Assembly: GCA_046538075.1 (NCBI GenBank)
Contig: JBKHJN010000008.1
Coordinates: forward strand, 22,201-86,200
Length of the DNA stretch: 64,000 bases
Direction: 5' to 3'
Source: Desulfobacca_B sp046538075
GTDB taxonomy: Bacteria > Desulfobacterota > Desulfobaccia > Desulfobaccales > Desulfobaccaceae
Shown: one piece after another, positions 52,290 through 59,535 of the stretch
Position numbering within the stretch: position 1 is the first letter of the stretch
How the letters are laid out: every line of letters begins with the position of its first letter
Notes under the pieces: generated by a model
Told to the model about the DNA's origin: nothing
Seen by the model: only the letters and a program-made list of their open reading frames with translations
The model's database searches: none
Program-made: the position numbers and the translations under genes

Positions 52290-52666
52290 TACAACTCTTC
52301 CCGATACGCCGCCCAGGCAATGCCCGTCTCCCAGAACTTTACCTGAATGGATGCCAAACCGGCCACCGGGAGGCGATGTTTAAGCTGCTGGCAAAAGATG
52401 CGGGCAAAATGCTCGATGCTGGGATTGAGACCGGCAAACTCGGGGAGCTCGTTTAAACTCTGGTCCCGGTAGTAAGCCACCAGAGCGTCCAACTGCGTCT
52501 CAATGTCCACAATATCCACCAGATAACCGTGTTCATCCAGGCTAGGGCCGGCCAGTTCCACTTCCACCAGATAATGGTGCGAGTGACGCTGATTTTCAGC
52601 CCCCCAATCCCCTCCCACCAGATAATGCTGGGCTACAAACTGTCGCTGCACTGCCAACACATACAT
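52289..52666 (-). CDS. PTPS/QueD-like protein with Glu in place of the catalytic Cys
   Basis: A 125-residue T-fold protein related to 6-pyruvoyltetrahydropterin synthase. Zinc ligands are H14 (FVAQHYL) and H28 and H30 (RHSHHY). The normal C-x3-H-G-H is E24-x3-H-S-H, as in PTPS-III proteins, which cleave the side chain of dihydroneopterin triphosphate to 6-hydroxymethylpterin. NPSIEHFARIF and WETGIAWAAY complete the fold. The start at 52666 has GAGGAGCATCCC before it; an earlier ATG at 52723 touches the previous stop without a ribosome site. It sits between a dehydrogenase and a glycosyltransferase. Confidence 0.83.
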   Translation of the reverse strand: MYVLAVQRQFVAQHYLVGGDWGAENQRHSHHYLVEVELAGPSLDEHGYLVDIVDIETQLDALVAYYRDQSLNELPEFAGLNPSIEHFARIFCQQLKHRLPVAGLASIQVKFWETGIAWAAYREEL

Positions 52667-52723
52667 GGGATGCTCCTCTACCACCGACCGTCTATCTAGT
52701 TTTCTAGTCTGACGGGCCTTCAT

Positions 52724-53749
52724 TTAATAAGTCAGAATTACCTGAATGGCCTCCTCAGGATGCTGGTCCAAAAGCTGGTAGGCCTGGACGGCCTGGTCCA
52801 GCGGGAAGCGGTGGGTGATAAACCGGGCTGGCTTAACCTGGTCGATCATCTGCCAGCAGACCTGCAAACGCCGCGCCTTGGTCCACCGGCCGGTTAGCTC
52901 CGGGGAGATGGTGCTTACCTGGCTGCTGATCAGAACCTGGCGCTGACGATGAAAAAGGCCTCCTAAATGGAGCTCCGATTTTTGGGTCCCATACCAGGAG
53001 CCGATCACGATGCGGCCATGGAATCCGGTGGTGGCCAGCGCCTGGTCCAGGGCGGCAGGATTACCAGAAATTTCGTAGGCCAGATCCGCCCAGTGATCCT
53101 TACCCTGTCTCTGCAGCGCTGCCTGCAGGTGCTCCAAAACCTGAGGGGCCATTGGGTCTAAGCAGGCGTGCGCCCCCAGGGCTTCGGACATCTGGCGGCG
53201 CCGTGGAAAGCGGTCCAGGGTTAACAGTCGGGTTAGCGGGAAACGGCTCAACAGCGCGGTCAAAAGCAATCCCACCATGCCCTGGCCCCAGATCACCACT
53301 TTCTCCCCCAGCAGGGGTTTGCCGTCGTGGGCCAGGGTGATTGCGGTTTCCAGATGGGGCAAAAAAACGGCTTCTTCCGGCCTAAGGTGAGGAGGCACTG
53401 GGAAGAGTTCTTCGGGTGCGGCGCAAAACCGCTCTTCGTGGGGATGGAAGGCGAACACCAGTTTTCCCTGCCAGTCGGCGGCCACCTCCGGACCCAGCTC
53501 CACCACCTGGCCCACCGCCGCATAACCGTATTTAAGGGGGAAGTCAAGGTGCCCTGGCAGGGCTGAAATAGCAGTATCCGCTACCATTTCAGCCGGAGCC
53601 CATCCCCGGTAAATCAACAGTTCGGTGCCCGGACTGATGGCGGAGATCAGCGTTTGCACCTGCACCTGACCGGAACCAGGCGGTGGCAAACGTTCTTCCC
53701 GCAGCCTGACATCGTATGGCTTGATAAAAACCAGAGACCGCCTGATCAT
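52724..53749 (-). CDS. MDR-family zinc-type dehydrogenase
   Basis: A 341-residue medium-chain dehydrogenase/reductase. LREERLPPPGSGQVQVQTLISAISPGTE is the N-terminal GroES-like part (split by a turn at PPPG), with SPGTE in place of the C-G-T-D zinc site. VIWGQGMVGLLLTALL is the nucleotide-binding Rossmann loop. GSWYGTQKSELHLGGLF follows. It resembles BchC-like and related enzymes without structural zinc. It is the first gene of the cluster and would oxidise or reduce an alcohol or carbonyl side chain. The ribosome site is weak. Confidence 0.85.
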   Translation of the reverse strand: MIRRSLVFIKPYDVRLREERLPPPGSGQVQVQTLISAISPGTELLIYRGWAPAEMVADTAISALPGHLDFPLKYGYAAVGQVVELGPEVAADWQGKLVFAFHPHEERFCAAPEELFPVPPHLRPEEAVFLPHLETAITLAHDGKPLLGEKVVIWGQGMVGLLLTALLSRFPLTRLLTLDRFPRRRQMSEALGAHACLDPMAPQVLEHLQAALQRQGKDHWADLAYEISGNPAALDQALATTGFHGRIVIGSWYGTQKSELHLGGLFHRQRQVLISSQVSTISPELTGRWTKARRLQVCWQMIDQVKPARFITHRFPLDQAVQAYQLLDQHPEEAIQVILTY

Positions 53750-54328
53750 CTAAGCACTTTCGGCATGAGGTCTTTTACTGCCACTTGGTTTATTTTATAC
53801 GTACTCAGTAGGCAAAAGCTCTAAGAAACCTATACTTCAGGGAACAGCGATTGTCCGGTGGCCCCGGGTTGGATCGATCTGAAGGTTGCCAAGACATTAT
53901 TTCTCTACCCAGGTGCCGGGCATTTTTCTGTAACCTGATTTTTATTGCCTTAATTAACGGATCCGCAAAACTTTTGTTTACTTCGGTAAAAAAAATATAA
54001 GTACATTGATTTCCTATAATATTTTTTCATCCAACCTTCAATGATAAAAATTTAGGTACTCGTACCTATGTTAAAATAGGTGGTAGTACCTATTTACAAT
54101 CAAATGGCAATTTTTATAGACTGGGTGCGGTTGAGGGACCGGGGTTTTCTGCTTTAGTTAAAGGAACAACAAGAGCTTATCAGTACCTGCTGAGAAATAT
54201 TCTGGTTTGCCAGAAAACCTGGGTGAGAGGGAAGCGGGGCAACTAAAGCGGAAAATCCATCTTAACAACCCTTAACTAAAAGATTCAAAATGATTTTATG
54301 GATTTCAGGGCAATCCAGAAGAGCGGAG
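53750..54328. other. Gene-free region upstream of the pterin-like cluster
   Basis: About 580 AT-rich bases between the MDR gene and the Xre-type regulator, both on the minus strand. It holds a pair of palindromes at 54054-54095. No ORF over 20 codons with a ribosome site was found. A TATAAT at 54015-54020 on the plus strand has no good -35. Confidence 0.6.
54054..54095. promoter_or_regulatory. Two adjacent palindromes, candidate operators of the cluster
   Basis: Site 1: AGGTAC-TC-GTACCT (54054-54067). Site 2: AAATAGGT-GGTAGT-ACCTATTT (54074-54095). They share AGGT/ACCT half-sites and their centres are about 24 bases apart. They lie between the Xre-type regulator gene and the dehydrogenase gene, and are the obvious target for that regulator. 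Confidence 0.5.
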
Positions 54329-54757
54329 TTATGTGTTAATTTTGCCCATAAGTTTCTGGTGGGTGACCGAAACTAATTCCCTTAATTTATCTAAATCTTC
54401 AGAAAATAGATGCTGGTTATGGAGCAGTTCGACAAATTGTTTGAACACCTCCTCATCTGATTGTTGATAGATCTCTTGGGTTTTGACCATTAAATCCTCC
54501 GGAATCGGTCCGGGGAAGAGTTGATCAAAGCGCTTTCCCAAACCTTCCCAGATCTTGCAGACCATATTGAGGGTTAAATTGCTGCCGCGCAAACCCCTGA
54601 TCAGGCGATTCATCTGCTGATGGGTAATATTACTTTTCTCCGCCAGCGAGGCCTGGGTTTCACCCTGCTTTAGGGCCGTCTCAATTTCATCCAGGATTTT
54701 CTGGAGGATTGACTTAACCGCAGGATGGATAGTCTTTCTATTCAATTTATTATTCAA
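54329..54757 (-). CDS. Xre-type helix-turn-helix regulator
   Basis: A 142-residue DNA-binding protein. The HTH is TQASLAEKSNITHQQMNRLI (about 34-53), followed by GLRGSNLTLNMVCKIWEGLG, the usual Xre third and fourth helices. A helical C-terminus of about 60 residues (EDLMVKTQEIYQQSDEE) may form dimers. The TTG start has AAAGGAATACTTA before it. It precedes the dehydrogenase gene by about 580 bases on the same strand, and the gap carries two strong palindromes. Confidence 0.8.
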   Translation of the reverse strand: MNNKLNRKTIHPAVKSILQKILDEIETALKQGETQASLAEKSNITHQQMNRLIRGLRGSNLTLNMVCKIWEGLGKRFDQLFPGPIPEDLMVKTQEIYQQSDEEVFKQFVELLHNQHLFSEDLDKLRELVSVTHQKLMGKINT

Positions 54758-54786
54758 TAAGTATTCCTTTTAAATATATCAAACTA

Positions 54787-54815
54787 CTATTACAACCAAA
54801 GATTAGAAATGTCAA
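54787..54815 (-). promoter_or_regulatory. Promoter of the Xre-type regulator gene
   Basis: On the minus strand TTGACA (54815-54810), a 17-base spacer, TAATAG (54792-54787), about 30 bases before the TTG start codon. Confidence 0.5.
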
Positions 54816-54912
54816 TACCCAGAAGGTGAATTTTTTTGATTAACCGCAAATAAATTTGTTGGCTTCCCCCGGTAGCTGATCACTCAAGCCGGCTCCCAAC
54901 TTCGAAGTCATA

Positions 54913-55110
54913 GTGGACTGCTTGTTTCAAAGAATTACCAGCAGCAGTCCGTTATTTTATGTGGCTGAGCCGTTCACGGGTGTTACCCTTTGGTATGTGG
55001 TCCATACCCGCCGCCGGCACCAAGCCAAGGTCGAGGGCCGCCATGCGGACAGTGGCCTTGAGGCTTTCTCACCTCTTATCCGAGTCAGGAGCCGGCGGCG
55101 GGACCGCTTC
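54913..55110 (+). pseudogene. NusG/RfaH-like antiterminator fragment
   Basis: The ORF encodes WYVVHTRRRHQAKVEGRHAD and SGLEAFSPLIRVRSRRRDR (54991-55107), which match the start of the NusG N-terminal domain as found in specialised antiterminators of the RfaH/UpxY group. After R-R-D-R the similarity stops, with no FPGY or KOW domain in any frame up to the next gene. No ribosome site precedes it. It seems to be a truncated remnant. Confidence 0.55.
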
Positions 55111-55238
55111 TTTGCAAAAATCCTCCTGGCCAGATTTTCCATCTTGGCAAAATTTTCTCATTATCCATGGTCTAATTTTGGGGGAGCAGACCAATCCCAA
55201 TCTTTGTGCAATTATTCACAAAGCGCTCCCAGATGTAC

Positions 55239-55268
55239 TTGACAACCTCTACGACTAGGTGTTATGCA
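55239..55268 (+). promoter_or_regulatory. Possible promoter of the mrp operon
   Basis: TTGACA (55239-55244), 18-base spacer, TATGCA (55263-55268), 33 bases before the mrpE start. The -35 is consensus and the -10 weak. Confidence 0.45.
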
Positions 55269-55301
55269 AAAACCTCAGAAATAACGATTTCTCGGGGAGA
55301 C

Positions 55302-55853
55302 ATGAAAAAAGGCGCTGCCGAACAGCCGAAGCTCGATCTCCCCCCCTACCAGGAGGGGAAAAGGAGCGGTTCCATTTACGGAGTGACGTTTGTTATTATG
55401 ATGGGGGTCTGGGTCCTGTTGTCCGGAAAATTCGACCCCTTTCATCTGGCACTGGGCGTGCTGTCCAGCGCCTTGGTGTCGTATTTTTCCGCTGACCTTC
55501 TCTTTACCGGACCGCTGACCGGAAGAACCATCCGGACGGTTTTCGGCTTTCTGGGGTATCTGCCCTGGCTGCTGTATCAGATTTTGTTATCGGCCCTGCA
55601 TGTACTGTATCTTTCTTTTCACCCTCGGATGATGGAAATGATCGATCCCCAGGTGTTGCGGTTTCGGAGCCGGTTAAAGAGCGACCTGGCCCAGGTGACC
55701 TTTGCCAATTCGATCACCCTGACGCCAGGGACGATCACAATCTACGTTAATTTTCACCGGGACTTCAGCGTGCATGCCATCGACCGTTTCAGCCGGGAGG
55801 GTCTACCCGGGGAGATGGAGCGGCGCATTGCTCGGGCCTTCGGGGAGGAGTAA
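55302..55853 (+). CDS. mrpE: Cation/proton antiporter subunit MrpE (MbhA-like)
   Basis: A 183-residue membrane protein. Helices are at about 20-38, 47-65 and 74-100; the C-terminal cytoplasmic half has VTFANSITLTPGTITIYVNF, the MrpE/MnhE signature. ATG 55302 with CGGGGAGA before it fits the family; the longer ORF from 55206 lacks support. It is the first gene of a 12-gene operon read to 63.7 kb. Confidence 0.9.
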   Translation: MKKGAAEQPKLDLPPYQEGKRSGSIYGVTFVIMMGVWVLLSGKFDPFHLALGVLSSALVSYFSADLLFTGPLTGRTIRTVFGFLGYLPWLLYQILLSALHVLYLSFHPRMMEMIDPQVLRFRSRLKSDLAQVTFANSITLTPGTITIYVNFHRDFSVHAIDRFSREGLPGEMERRIARAFGEE

Positions 55854-55855
55854 AG

Positions 55856-56137
55856 GTGGACGATTTTTTCCTGGGGTGCAGTCTCTTTCTGGGCTGCCTG
55901 ATAATGCTTTCGCTCTACCGAGGCATTTTCGGCCCCACGGTGCTGGACCGGATGATCGGGGTGAACGCCATCGGCACCAAGACGACGGTGCTGCTAATCT
56001 TTATCGGCCTGCTGTATCACCGGTTGGAGATGTTCGTCGACATCGCCCTGGCCTATGCCCTGTTGAATTTTATCGCCGTCCTGGCGGCCGCCCGGTATTT
56101 TCAGAAGCGGAAAGGGCTTTATGAAAAACTCTATTAG
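55856..56137 (+). CDS. mrpF: Cation/proton antiporter subunit MrpF (MbhB-like)
   Basis: A 93-residue protein with three helices: FFLGCSLFLGCLIMLSLYRG, then GPTVLDRMIGVNAIGTKTTV, and VDIALAYALLNFIAVLAAARY, which carries the conserved membrane Asp. The GTG start lies 2 bases after the mrpE stop. The order E-F-G is as in mbhABC. Length is typical. Confidence 0.9.
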   Translation: MDDFFLGCSLFLGCLIMLSLYRGIFGPTVLDRMIGVNAIGTKTTVLLIFIGLLYHRLEMFVDIALAYALLNFIAVLAAARYFQKRKGLYEKLY

Positions 56138-56221
56138 TTGCAGGAGCGGCGCTCGGCCTGCGGCCGGAGTCCGGAAACCGCCCCGGCGGAAGTTTTGGGC
56201 CCGTCCATTTAGGGAGGGGGT

Positions 56222-56551
56222 ATGGTAATCGATCTGATCGTTATTTTCTGCCTGGTGGTGGGGCTGATATTTTTTGCCGGCGGAACTTTGGGGCTCTTGC
56301 GTTTTCCCGACTTTTATTCCCGGCTGCATCCGGCCGGCAAGCTGGACACTATGGGGTCCTTCCTGATCCTGCTCGGATTGGCTATTCATCAACTGGTGCC
56401 CCTGACCCTGGGTACCGTGCTCACCGGTCTGAAGCTGATGCTGATCGTGGTCTTCGTCTTTCTGGCCAGCCCCACGGCTATCCATGCCATCGTGGACGCC
56501 GGGTTCCGGGCGGGCCTGGAACCCTGGAGAAGGGGGGATCCCCGGAGGTAA
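56222..56551 (+). CDS. mrpG: Cation/proton antiporter subunit MrpG (MbhC-like)
   Basis: A 109-residue protein with three helices. GTLGLLRFPDFYSRLHPAGK is the MrpG/MnhG signature, and TLGTVLTGLKLMLIVVFVFL the third helix. AGGGAGGGGGT precedes the ATG. It is separated from mrpF by 84 bases, the largest gap in the operon; that gap is GC-rich with inverted segments but no clear signal. Confidence 0.9.
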   Translation: MVIDLIVIFCLVVGLIFFAGGTLGLLRFPDFYSRLHPAGKLDTMGSFLILLGLAIHQLVPLTLGTVLTGLKLMLIVVFVFLASPTAIHAIVDAGFRAGLEPWRRGDPRR

Positions 56552-56555
56552 GCCG

Positions 56556-56801
56556 ATGATCTGGCAACTGGACCTGCTCATACTGACCCTGGTGGTGTTC
56601 TGCGGGATCGGGGCGATCATGATCCGGGACCTGCTGGGGACGGCTATCCTGTTCGGCGCCTACAGTTTTATGATGTGCCTGCTCTGGGCGATCATGGGGG
56701 CGGTGGACGTAGCCTTCACCGAAGCCTCAGTAGGGGCCGGGGTCAGCACGGTATTTTTCATCGCCGCGGTGTTTCACACCACTCGGAGGACGAAGGATTG
56801 A
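56556..56801 (+). CDS. MbhD-like antiporter subunit (DUF4040, MrpA C-terminal part)
   Basis: An 81-residue protein with three helices: LDLLILTLVVFCGIGAIMIR, LLGTAILFGAYSFMMCLLWA and DVAFTEASVGAGVSTVFFIA. The DVAFTEAxVGAG motif, with its membrane Glu, is that of MbhD and of the MrpA C-terminus. In ordinary Mrp it is part of a large MrpA; here it is a separate gene, as in membrane-bound hydrogenases. ATG 56556 with GGAGG 8 bases upstream; the longer ORF overlaps mrpG. Confidence 0.88.
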   Translation: MIWQLDLLILTLVVFCGIGAIMIRDLLGTAILFGAYSFMMCLLWAIMGAVDVAFTEASVGAGVSTVFFIAAVFHTTRRTKD

Positions 56802-57628
56802 AATCCCTGGGACTTATCATTGTTGGGCTGGTTGGGGCAGTCCTGGTCTCTGCCACGGTTGATTTTCCCTCCTTCGGGGACCCAGAATCCCCGGCGAGCC
56901 GCCACGTCTCGCCCCGTTACCTGGAAAAGACGATAGAGGAAACCGCCGTGCCCAATGCGGTGACCTCGGTGCTGGCTGATTACCGGAGCTTTGACACCAT
57001 GTTTGAGACTACGGTCATTTTTTGCGCCGGGGTAGCTTGTTTCTTACTGTTACGCATCCCCCGCCGCCGGCCGTCAGCCCCCCGGCAGTACCGGCACCGG
57101 TTGACCGGGTTGACCTTTCGAATCAAGAAAGGAGGGGAGGTTTTCCTGCCGCTACGGGAATTCGAGCCGATGGACAGCATCTGGACACCCCCTGATTTCA
57201 TCATCGAAAAGGTCTGCCGCTATCTGATCCCCTTCATCCAGCTTTTCGGACTGTATGTCATCGCCCACGGACATCACAGCCCCGGGGGGGGATTTCAAGG
57301 GGGGGTGATCCTGGGGGCCAGCATCATCCTGCTCTCCGTGTCCCACGACCTGCGGACCGCCCTGAAGCGCATGGGGGAAAAGATTAGCGCTCTTTTCAGT
57401 CCTGTCGGGGTGTTCATTTTCGCCGGCACCGGGGCCCTGTGTCTAGCCTTGGGATATCGCTTTCTGGACTATCAGGCCCTGGCCGCCCTGTTGCCGGTGG
57501 GGCCGATCATGGCCCGATCCTACGGGATTTTATTGGTGGAGGTGGGGGTTGGCATGGCGGTCATGGGCACCATGGTCTGGATCTTTAAGAATCTGGCCTC
57601 TCGGGGCCGGTATGACGAGGGGCTGTAG
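56798..57628 (+). CDS. mrpB: Fused MbhE-like and MnhB-type antiporter subunit
   Basis: A 276-residue fusion. Residues 1-95 are MbhE-like: one helix (LGLIIVGLVGAVLVSATVDF), a loop with AVPNAVTSVLADYRSFDTMF, the MrpA/MbhE C-terminal motif, and a second helix. From about 130 it is MnhB (FIQLFGLYVIAHGHHSPGGG, QGGVILGASIILL), with four helices. The TTG start at 56798 overlaps the MbhD-like stop (TTGA) and has GGAGG and AAGGA upstream. In Pyrococcus the two parts are separate mbhE and mbhF. Confidence 0.87.
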   Translation: MKSLGLIIVGLVGAVLVSATVDFPSFGDPESPASRHVSPRYLEKTIEETAVPNAVTSVLADYRSFDTMFETTVIFCAGVACFLLLRIPRRRPSAPRQYRHRLTGLTFRIKKGGEVFLPLREFEPMDSIWTPPDFIIEKVCRYLIPFIQLFGLYVIAHGHHSPGGGFQGGVILGASIILLSVSHDLRTALKRMGEKISALFSPVGVFIFAGTGALCLALGYRFLDYQALAALLPVGPIMARSYGILLVEVGVGMAVMGTMVWIFKNLASRGRYDEGL

Positions 57629-57631
57629 GCC

Positions 57632-58027
57632 GTGGAAGAGATCCTCAACCTGATCATTGAAAAATATAATTACTGGATCTACATCACCCTGATGATGATT
57701 GGCCTTTATGCGATGATTGCCAAAAACAACCTGGTGAAGAAGATCGTCGGGATGAATATTTTTCAGACGGCCGTCATCCTGTTTTATGTTTCCACCGGGG
57801 TTAAGAAAGGGGCCACTATTCCGATCATCGAGCACGGCCACGACGTTGCCCACCAGGCCGTCCGGGCCGCCGATTACATCAACCCCCTGCCCCACGTCCT
57901 GATGCTCACCGCCATTGTCGTCTCGGTGGCCACCTTGGGCGTGGCCCTGGCCATTGCCATCAAAGTTTATCATCTTTACCTGACCCTGGAAGAAGACGAA
58001 ATCCTAGAGCAGATTCGAGAGCCATGA
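57632..58027 (+). CDS. mrpC: Cation/proton antiporter subunit MrpC (NuoK-like, MbhG)
   Basis: A 131-residue NuoK/MrpC protein with three helices: YWIYITLMMIGLYAMIAKNN, LVKKIVGMNIFQTAVILFYV and PHVLMLTAIVVSVATLGVAL. The loop between helices two and three is longer than in NuoK, as in MrpC. GTG start 3 bases after the preceding stop, and ATGA overlap with mrpD. Confidence 0.92.
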   Translation: MEEILNLIIEKYNYWIYITLMMIGLYAMIAKNNLVKKIVGMNIFQTAVILFYVSTGVKKGATIPIIEHGHDVAHQAVRAADYINPLPHVLMLTAIVVSVATLGVALAIAIKVYHLYLTLEEDEILEQIREP

Positions 58028-59520
58028 GCGAACACTATCCTGCCCTGCTGGTCATCCTCCCCCTGTTTTTTTCATTTTTCATCAGTGCCGCTGGCTGGCT
58101 CCGGCCGGTCTATTGTTTCCCGCTGGCCCTGGCCGCCCTGGGAGGTAGCCTCCTGGTTTCTCTGGGGTTGCTGGGCGACGTGATTAGCGGCGGCCCGGTT
58201 TCCTACTGGATGGGGGGCTGGCCCCCTCCCTGGGGAATCTACTACCGAGTGGACTACCTGAACGCCCTGGTCCTGGCGGTGGTTACCGCCGTAGGATTCG
58301 TCAACCTGATCGCGGCCCGACCCAGCGTGGAAAAGGACTTTCCGGAAAAAGCCGGCCCTTTTTACACGCTCTATGTATTGTTTATTACCGGCCTGCTGGG
58401 GATGGTGGCCACCGGCGACTGTTTCAACCTTTATGTCCTGCTGGAAATCGCCGCCATCACCGGCTATGCCCTGATCGCCCTAGGAAAAGGCCGGGCGGCC
58501 CTCTCCAGTCTCCATTACGTGTTCCTGGGGACCATCGGGGCCTGTTTTTATCTCCTCGGGGTCGGCTACCTGTACATTATCACCGGGTCGCTGAACATGG
58601 AGGACATCGCCCGTTTGCTGCCGCCCCTGTACGATTCGAAAGTGGTGATTGTGGCCTTTGCGATCCTGATGGTCGGGGTCTGGCTCAAGATGGGTTTTTT
58701 CCCGCTTCATGCCTGGCTGCCCAATGCCTACACCTATGCGCCGTCCCCGGTGAGCAGTTTGGTGGCCCCCCTGATGACCAAGGTGATGGTTTATGTCATG
58801 ATCCGGATGGTTTTAACCGTCTTCACCGTGGACTTCGCCTTTTTGGTCTTAAAGTTAAATGAGGTGGTGGTCTGGCTGGCGGTCATCGCCATCGTCATGG
58901 GGTCCCTGCTGGCCCTGGCCGAGAAGGAAGTGAAGCGGATGCTGACCTTCATTGTGGTGGCCGAGGTGGGCTATATGGTCGGCGGTTTCTGGCTGGGCAA
59001 CCAAGCGGGTTTCACCGGGGCGGTCCTGCATATCCTCAACGACGCCCTGATGACCCTCTGCCTTTTTCTCGCTGTGGGAAACATCGTGCATGTCAACGGG
59101 GACAGCCGGTGGGAAAGTCTGCCGGGACTGTTTCGGACCATGCCCTGGACCATGGGGGCCCTGGTGGTGGGGGCCTTGTCGATCATCGGGGTCCCGCCGA
59201 CCTGCGGGTTCTTCAGCAAGTGGTATCTTTTGCTGGGCGCGATCCAGGGGGGCCATTACGGGTTTCTGGTCGCTCTGCTCTTCAGCAGCCTGGTGAGCGT
59301 GGTCCTGTTTTTCCGTATCTTCGAGATGGGGTATTTCGAACCCTTCGGGGACTCTCACGGCCCGGCCCACGGCGAGGGCGGGCCGGCCGTCCGGGAAGCC
59401 CCGCTGGGTATGCTGGTGCCGCTTTTAATGACGGCCCTGGGCCTGGTCCTGTTGGGCCTGTATACCGGAGAAATCGTCGGCCGGGTGATCCGCCACGCCG
59501 TTCCGGGAATGATGCTCTAG
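58024..59520 (+). CDS. mrpD: Cation/proton antiporter subunit MrpD (MbhH-like)
   Basis: A 498-residue proton-conducting subunit of the NuoN/MrpD type with about 14 helices. LYVLLEIAAITGYALIALGK carries the key Glu of helix 5. FFPLHAWLPNAYTYAPSPVS and APLMTKVMVYVMIRM carry the broken-helix and Lys sites. ATGA overlap with mrpC. The order MrpC-MrpD closes the Mbh-like part of the operon. Confidence 0.93.
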   Translation: MSEHYPALLVILPLFFSFFISAAGWLRPVYCFPLALAALGGSLLVSLGLLGDVISGGPVSYWMGGWPPPWGIYYRVDYLNALVLAVVTAVGFVNLIAARPSVEKDFPEKAGPFYTLYVLFITGLLGMVATGDCFNLYVLLEIAAITGYALIALGKGRAALSSLHYVFLGTIGACFYLLGVGYLYIITGSLNMEDIARLLPPLYDSKVVIVAFAILMVGVWLKMGFFPLHAWLPNAYTYAPSPVSSLVAPLMTKVMVYVMIRMVLTVFTVDFAFLVLKLNEVVVWLAVIAIVMGSLLALAEKEVKRMLTFIVVAEVGYMVGGFWLGNQAGFTGAVLHILNDALMTLCLFLAVGNIVHVNGDSRWESLPGLFRTMPWTMGALVVGALSIIGVPPTCGFFSKWYLLLGAIQGGHYGFLVALLFSSLVSVVLFFRIFEMGYFEPFGDSHGPAHGEGGPAVREAPLGMLVPLLMTALGLVLLGLYTGEIVGRVIRHAVPGMML

Positions 59521-59535
59521 TTCAGGCGGATTGAC

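Larger units (their letters stand above)
54758..55301. other. Region between the regulator and the mrp operon
   Basis: About 540 bases. It holds the regulator promoter (54787-54815), a relic of a NusG-like gene (54913-55110), and a possible mrp promoter (55239-55268). Nothing else was found. Confidence 0.55.

Noticed and set aside
54959..55258. 99-residue ORF overlapping the NusG-like relic
   Set aside because: Its first part is the out-of-frame shadow of the relic, and its second part has no family match or ribosome site.
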